A stretch of DNA of 40,438 nucleotides. Origin: Pseudomonadota bacterium. Its GTDB lineage: Bacteria > Desulfobacterota > JAPLJL01. The stretch covers positions 1 to 40,438 of the forward strand of contig JAPLJI010000177.1 in assembly GCA_026388655.1 (NCBI GenBank), given 5' to 3'. A program made the position numbers and the translations under genes. Below, one piece after another: positions 36,167 to 40,438 of the stretch. Below the pieces are notes generated by a model. That model was not told the DNA's origin. It searched no databases and was given only the letters and a program-made list of their open reading frames with translations. Position 1 is the stretch's first letter. Each line of letters opens with the position of its first letter.

Positions 36167-37924
36167 TTATTGTACTGCTGGTATTTCCAGATACGCCGGG
36201 TTTTTCGGGGAGAAATGCAGGGTTTGCTCGGCGGGGAGGGGGGCTGCGGTCAGGAACCAGTCATGGCCAACATTGGGATGCTGGACCACAGCCGGCAAAC
36301 TGGAACTCATGATTTCCAGGCGCAGGGCTTCCCCGGGTTTTAATGTCCAGAGAAGCGGGGGAAATTCGATTTTCAGGTTTACCACCTCCCCAGGGGTATA
36401 GGGCGCCAACTTATCATCTCCTTCCCGGTGGGAAAGGGTCATCACGCCTTCGCGGAGGTTATAAATCTTGCCGCCGGGGCGGACGAGAGATACCCGGGCG
36501 ATAAAGGCGGTATCCGGGGCGGAGGAGGAGACCGGCAGGTTCAAGATGGCCCTTCCCTCCCAGGTAATCCCTTCCGCGAAAGAACCCGATTCAAAGATAG
36601 CGATATCACCCCGCCCGCAGAGGTCAGGCTGTTCACGACAGCCCGCCCTTTCCGGGATCAGGAGATTTCCCCCCCGGTTGAGGATCGGATTCAGAGGGTC
36701 ATACGTGTAACTGATAGCTGAGGACGCGGCCGGTTGAGAGGTTTCCAGCCGGCCCGGGGTTCCACAGACAGTGGATGCCTGCGTCCCCGCGAGGTAAAGA
36801 CGGAAAGCCGACCGGCCGGGGGACCAGAGCGCGGGCCGGTCCAGCCAGGCATCTTTCCCGGGATCGTAAATTTTAACCGGCCCCCAGTCGATGGGCAGGG
36901 CGCTGCCTTTTAAAAAGGCGGCAAACCAGTCCATCATTAGCTGGTAAAAAGCCGGGAAGTTGCTTCCGTGGGGGAACTCGAGATCGTGGTTTTCCCCGAA
37001 TCCCAGGGAGTGGGTCCAGGGACCGATGATGATCCGATCCAGCCCGTTCGCCTCCGCCCGCGCCTGGGCCCGCTCAAAATCATCCAGCTGGGTCTCCTCG
37101 AAAGGATCAAACCATCCGGAAGCCATGAACATCGGAACCCCGGTAAGTTCAATGGCGTTTTTAGGAAGATAACGGTCGTAGTAGCCGTCATCCAGAGGGT
37201 GCCGGAGCCAGTCATCCAGCCAGGGGAGGTCCCCGCCGGATATATCGTCTCCCTCGATCAACGGCCAGTGGGTCGCGGCGGAGAGAAAGGCGGATTCCGG
37301 CACCACCGCTTCCTGGTCTTTTTCCCGCATCGAGAGGGCCCAATTAACCGTGATATCGGCCCGGGGCAGGCCGTGATGATAAAGCAAGGCATAGGCGCTC
37401 CCGGGGGTGATCAGCGGGGCGATCGCCTTCAGGCTGGAGGGTTTCTGATAGGACACGGCCAGCTGGGTGAAGCCGAAGTATGATCCCCCGGCCATGCCCA
37501 GGTGGCCGTCAAACCAAGGCTGGCTTTCCGTCCAGCGGACGGTGTCGATCCCGTCATCCACCTCGTATTTGAGCGGATACCAATCTCCTTCGCTTCGGAA
37601 ACGCCCCCGGACGTCCTGCACGATCATCGCGTACCCCTCGCCCCGGAACAGGTTGGCCAGCATCACCGCCACGGACCCGCTGAGACCGGCTCCGCTTTTA
37701 CCGTAGGGCAGGCGGATGAGGATGGCCGGGAAGGGGCCGGTTCCGGAGGGCAGGTAGACATCCGTGGCCAGCCGAACGCAATCCCGCATCGGGACCATGA
37801 CTTCGGTAACCGACCCGGGTTCCAGGCTGGTTATCAGGGCCTTGACGTTGCAGGTTTTCGAACCGGAGCAGGAGGCCAGAAGTGGCAGGAGGGCAAGAAA
37901 TAATGGAAGGTAAGTCTTTTTCAT
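36167..37924 (-). CDS. CocE/NonD-family hydrolase, lipoprotein
   Basis: I start at the ATG at 37924, giving 585 residues with a lipoprotein signal (L-F-L-A-L-L-P-L-L-A-S-C). The alpha/beta-hydrolase part begins M-V-P-M-R-D-C-V-R-L-A-T-D-V-Y-L-P and Y-A-M-I-V-Q-D-V-R-G-R-F-R-S-E-G. The nucleophile elbow is G-M-A-G-G-S-Y-F-G (Ser). The acid is probably the Asp in G-W-F-D-P-F-E and the base the His in G-P-W-T-H-S. A C-terminal jelly-roll (X-Pro dipeptidyl-peptidase-like) domain follows, which fits the family. Members are acyl-peptidases or esterases, for example cocaine esterase and glutaryl-7-ACA acylase. Here the enzyme is probably attached to the outer or inner membrane. The natural substrate is unknown. 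It is monocistronic. Confidence 0.87.
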   Translation of the reverse strand: MKKTYLPLFLALLPLLASCSGSKTCNVKALITSLEPGSVTEVMVPMRDCVRLATDVYLPSGTGPFPAILIRLPYGKSGAGLSGSVAVMLANLFRGEGYAMIVQDVRGRFRSEGDWYPLKYEVDDGIDTVRWTESQPWFDGHLGMAGGSYFGFTQLAVSYQKPSSLKAIAPLITPGSAYALLYHHGLPRADITVNWALSMREKDQEAVVPESAFLSAATHWPLIEGDDISGGDLPWLDDWLRHPLDDGYYDRYLPKNAIELTGVPMFMASGWFDPFEETQLDDFERAQARAEANGLDRIIIGPWTHSLGFGENHDLEFPHGSNFPAFYQLMMDWFAAFLKGSALPIDWGPVKIYDPGKDAWLDRPALWSPGRSAFRLYLAGTQASTVCGTPGRLETSQPAASSAISYTYDPLNPILNRGGNLLIPERAGCREQPDLCGRGDIAIFESGSFAEGITWEGRAILNLPVSSSAPDTAFIARVSLVRPGGKIYNLREGVMTLSHREGDDKLAPYTPGEVVNLKIEFPPLLWTLKPGEALRLEIMSSSLPAVVQHPNVGHDWFLTAAPLPAEQTLHFSPKNPAYLEIPAVQ

Positions 37925-38035
37925 ATCGTAAGAGTTTTTTATCTTGGACAAGTTTAGGAAAGTTTAAAATTAAAAACCAGTCTTTGGTCTCTAGTCACCG
38001 GTTAATTGCAACTTGCTGCCGTTATTTTCTTTTTT

Positions 38036-38203
38036 GGGGGTGGGTTTCGCTCCCCGCACAATACCCGCGATCACGTAATCCCGGGCGGCGGGCCCGCCCC
38101 TCCGGGGCAGTCAGGGCCTCGCCTTCTCTAGAGAACTTCGAAGGTTCCTCGAGATTATTGGTGTCTGGTCTAAAAAGAGTGCGAGTCGCGAGAACCCACC
38201 CCC
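38036..38203. repeat. GGGGGTGGGTTTCGC element (copy 2)
   Basis: The 168-bp element begins GGGGGTGGGTTTCGCTCCCC, followed by GCACAATA, and ends AAGAGTGCGAGTCGCGAGAACCCACCCCC. The ends are inverse. The interior has its own GC-rich hairpins (GGGCGGCGGGCCCGCCCC) and shares GCAGGGCCT-type words with copy 1. The unit is directly joined to the satellite at 38212-38335, an order also hinted at by the partial copy at 35899. Confidence 0.7.
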
Positions 38204-38211
38204 AGGGTTTT

Positions 38212-38335
38212 CGAAAACCAAAGAAACCAAAGAAACCAAAGAAACTGAAGAAACCAAAGAAACTGAAGAAACCAAAGAAACTGAAGAAACCAAAGAAACT
38301 GAAGAAACCAGAGAAACTAAAGAAACCAGAAGAAT
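38212..38335. repeat. AAAGAAACC / AAAGAAACTGAAGAAACC satellite
   Basis: A tandem array of a 9-base word (AAAGAAACC) turns into an 18-base unit (AAAGAAACTGAAGAAACC) repeated about four times and then decays. Open frames through it encode only K-K-P-K-K-L repeats and are not genes. A GAGATCCTTC...AGGATGAC unit (38336-38388), inverse of 10603-10655, follows immediately. 38389-38562 has short-word CTAACG sequence and the ribosome binding site of the next gene. Confidence 0.85.
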
Positions 38336-38562
38336 CGAGATCCTTCACGGAGTTTACACTGAGCAAAGCGAATGTGTTCAGGATGACACCATTACGAACT
38401 CAACGATACTAGCGATCTTAACGCCCCTAACGTTCTTAACTCCATGCCCTTGCCCTATGCTATCAGTGGACCAGAGATGCTTGACAACTTTTTTGCGATA
38501 CAGGAAACTGCATTCCTACACCGGATTCAAAAAGACTGATTGCGAAGAAAGGGGGAGCGCAG

Positions 38563-39484
38563 ATGGAAGTTAAAGAACTCACCATGGGAAAACTGAACCC
38601 GAAAATATTCATTGAGGAAAAAATCAGGGAAATCGTCTCCACGGTTGAAAGCGGACTGGCGATCAACGCCCTTTCCGGCGGGGTGGACTCTTCGGCCGTG
38701 ACCATGCTCGGCCACCGGGCCCTGGGGGACAGGCTGAAAACCTATTTCATCGAAAACGGAATCATGCGGGAAGGCGAGGCCAAGCAGATCGTCGGCTGGT
38801 TCCGGTTTCCGGGGCCTGAAAGGGTTGACCGACCCGGAGGAAAAACGGGAAGCCATTACCCAGGCATTCTATAAAGATGTCTTCGGGCCGCTGGTGAAGA
38901 AAAGCGCGGCCCGCTTCCTCATGCACGGGACCAATTACACCGACATTGAGGAAACCGTGGCCGGGGTCAAGCGCCAGCACAATATCCTGGTCCAGCTCGG
39001 GATCGATACCGAGAAGGTTTACGGATACAAGGTGCTGGAACCGCTGAAGGATCTGCGCAAGCCGGCCGTCCGCAAGGTGGCCAAGGCCCTGGGTCTGCCG
39101 GCCGAGATCTACAACCGCCCGCCCTTCCCGGGCCCGGCCCTGGCGGCCCGGGTGATCGGGGAGGTGACCCCCGACCGGGTCAAGACCGTCCGGAAAGCCA
39201 CCCGGATCGTGGAGGAGGAACTGGCCGGGGTCAAATGTTTCCAGTACCTGGCGATCCTGCACCATGACCTGGTCACCGGCGTGCGGGGAGGAAAAAGGGA
39301 TTTCGGCCTCCAGGTCGAGGTCCGTTGCTGGGACAGCGAGGACGCGGTGACCGGCAGCCCCACCCGCCTGCCTTACCCGGTTTTGGAAAAGCTTGCCGAT
39401 CGGATTACTTCCGAGGTCCCGGGGGTGGTGAGCGTAGTTTACAACATCACCCGGAAGCCGCCGTCAACGATTGAAGCGGTCTAA
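38563..39484 (+). pseudogene. guaA: Stand-alone GMP-synthase-type ATP-pyrophosphatase (GuaA-like), disrupted
   Basis: The two frames together encode a protein of the GuaA ATP-pyrophosphatase type without a glutaminase domain, a class sometimes labelled ExsB-like. The first frame has the pyrophosphatase loop A-L-S-G-G-V-D-S-S and F-I-E-N-G-I-M-R-E-G-E. The second resumes at F-R-G-L-K-G-L-T-D-P-E-E-K-R and runs to the end: P-F-P-G-P-A-L-A-A-R-V, then K-P-P-S-T-I-E-A-V. At 38800-38815 about 14 residues expected between them are absent and the frame shifts. TTCCGG and TTTCCGG sit side by side at the joint, as after a deletion between short repeats. GGGGGAG precedes the ATG. It could complement or replace full GuaA, but as read it is not functional. 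Confidence 0.75.
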
Positions 39485-39806
39485 TATCGCAAAGCGCAAA
39501 GGGCAAAGCGCAAAGAGCAAAGCGCAAAGCGCAAAGAGCAAAGGCGGTAGCCGCAGCCTTTAGGCTGCGTGGTGGTTAGGTGGTTAGAAAGAAGGAGGCC
39601 GGGCGTCCCGCCTGGCTTGGCATCCTGTAGGGCAAGGTCAAGGCAAAGCGCAGAGCGCTAAGAGCCTAAAAATCAGGAAGCCTTCAAGCCGAAAGGCGAG
39701 ATTCTTCGCCAGAGGCTCAGAATGACATCTGCGCGGAGCGCAGTGTCAGAATGTCGGATGTTGGGTTAAACACCCGGCGCCATGCTCCGTGCCCTATGCT
39801 TTTTAG
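39485..39806. repeat. Short-word array and palindromic repeats
   Basis: 39486-39545 is a GCAAAGCGCAAAGGGCAAAGCG array. GGTAGCCGCAGCCTTTAGGCTGCG follows at 39546-39569 and a GGCCGGGCGTCCCGCCTGGC palindrome at 39597-39616. GAGATTCTTCGCC...GAATGAC at 39698-39726 is followed by CTGCGCGGAGCGCAG. I see no gene. Confidence 0.65.
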
Positions 39807-40438
39807 CTAATGTAAGCTTTTCTGCGGGGCGTGGAGCGAGCAGGTCACCAAGGTCCCGCCCTTCCGTCCCGCCTGGACACCCAAGGAAGCCCCGATCATC
39901 TTGGCCCGGTAATCCATAATCTGTAATCCCAATCCCCCGTTCACCTTCAGGTTTTTAGGAATGCCCGCGCCGTTGTCGCTCACGGTCATGGTAATTTTAT
40001 TTTTTACCTCCGAGAGGCGGATCTTAATCCGCTTGGCTTTCCCGTGTTTGATAGCGTTGCTAACCGCTTCCTGGGCGATGTAATAGAGGTTGGTGGAGAC
40101 AATGTTGTCGTCAATCAGAATGCGCTTGTTGCATTGGAAAAGGCAGGAAATCCCGAACAGGTTTTCCTGGTTGATCGAAAGCTGTTTGAGCGAGGACATC
40201 AGTCCTTCAGCCCGGAGTTCAACCGGGTAGAGCCCCCGGGCCAGGCTGCGGGTCTGGGAGATGGCCTGGCTGACCAGCTGGGAAATCTTGGCCGCTTCCT
40301 TGGCTTCCGCGGGGGACTTGGCGGCGAGCTTGTTCTCCAGGGACTTGTTCATGAAAGAAATGGCGGTGAGGTGCTGGCTCAAACCGTCGTGCAGGTCCTG
40401 GCCGATCCTCCTCTGCTCGCGGGCGCTGATTTCCAGGA
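39807..40438 (-). CDS. NarL-type sensor histidine kinase, C-terminal part
   Basis: The reading frame continues past the right window edge, so only the last 210 codons are seen. It contains the dimerisation/phosphoacceptor region of the HisKA_3 class: R-I-G-Q-D-L-H-D-G-L-S-Q-H-L, where the histidine takes phosphate. The ATPase domain follows: N-box I-A-Q-E-A-V-S-N-A-I-K-H-G, G1 box V-S-D-N-G-A-G-I-P and G2 box G-G-L-G-L-Q-I-M. These kinases usually pass phosphate to a LuxR/NarL response regulator. No regulator gene is on this side, so it may lie beyond the window. The sensing part is not visible. The stop is a TAG at 39807. Confidence 0.9.
   Translation of the reverse strand, partial: LEISAREQRRIGQDLHDGLSQHLTAISFMNKSLENKLAAKSPAEAKEAAKISQLVSQAISQTRSLARGLYPVELRAEGLMSSLKQLSINQENLFGISCLFQCNKRILIDDNIVSTNLYYIAQEAVSNAIKHGKAKRIKIRLSEVKNKITMTVSDNGAGIPKNLKVNGGLGLQIMDYRAKMIGASLGVQAGRKGGTLVTCSLHAPQKSLH

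Noticed and set aside
38212-38335. Regular repeats that might be a CRISPR array
   Set aside because: The unit is 9 or 18 bases with no unique spacers and there are no cas genes in the window. It is a simple satellite.
37882-38412. A 176-codon frame with K-K-P-K-K-L repeats
   Set aside because: It starts inside the hydrolase gene and runs through the GGGGGTGGG element and the AAAGAAACC satellite. The lysine-rich repeats are a translation of the satellite, not a histone-like protein.

Overview
The window looks like a piece of a Gram-negative bacterial chromosome with high GC in its genes. It carries lpxC (lipid A synthesis), a predicted outer-membrane beta-barrel protein, several lipoproteins and a ccsA-type cytochrome c assembly gene. 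Several iron-sulfur proteins suggest an anaerobic or redox-rich metabolism. The MXAN_5187-type C-terminal domain, the DUF7151-like repeats and the DUF2284, DUF362 and DUF7064-like families are frequent in Desulfobacterota/Myxococcota-like and uncultivated candidate lineages. I cannot place the organism more precisely. Two conserved genes are broken by internal deletions with frameshifts (9374-10268 and 38563-39484), which could be real decay or draft-assembly errors.

Layout. Positions 1-140 are the end of an IS630-like insertion sequence. 298-851 is an AbrB/RelE-type toxin-antitoxin pair. 923-10268 is a long minus-strand block: a saccharopine-dehydrogenase-like / FGGY-kinase / 4Fe-4S protein operon, a hypothetical gene, a PsbP-like membrane-anchored protein, ComB-like phosphatase, a CrtC/AttH-like protein, a helical hypothetical protein and a broken phosphotransferase. 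11014-18567 is plus-strand: a cysteine-rich ferredoxin, a GH29-like lipoprotein, an XRE regulator, a CrtC-like lipoprotein whose 5' end is copied from the neighbouring DUF2284 gene, two tandem DUF2284 genes, a BrnT remnant with a possible antitoxin, and a tail-anchored protein. 19064-29365 holds uvrC, a 1357-residue lipoprotein with 14 FG-GAP repeats, lpxC, ccsA, an outer-membrane protein and an MXAN_5187-like protein. 29547-31013 is a minus-strand M6-like peptidase that has lost its catalytic glutamate.

A tRNA-Leu(UAA) gene at 31067-31152 is followed 3.9 kb later by an exact 40-bp copy of its 5' part (35039-35078). The DNA between them is visibly AT-richer and carries a SnoaL-like protein, a short-chain dehydrogenase, a hypothetical protein and a DUF362 protein. 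I read this as an integrated island whose integrase is missing. To its right come a membrane protein, a CocE/NonD hydrolase lipoprotein, a broken stand-alone GMP-synthase-type ATP-pyrophosphatase and the end of a NarL-type sensor kinase.

The strongest theme is the intergenic DNA. Nearly every gap is filled by one of four things: (a) MITE-like elements with IS630-type TA-bounded ends; (b) palindromic GTCATT...AATGAC, GGTAGCCGCAGCC and similar REP units, often nested; (c) a 150-170 bp element bounded by GGGGGTGGGTTTCGC and its inverse; (d) low-complexity arrays of short, nearly repeated words, several of them facing a reverse-complement partner array. One array has become the hydrophobic part of a signal peptide.
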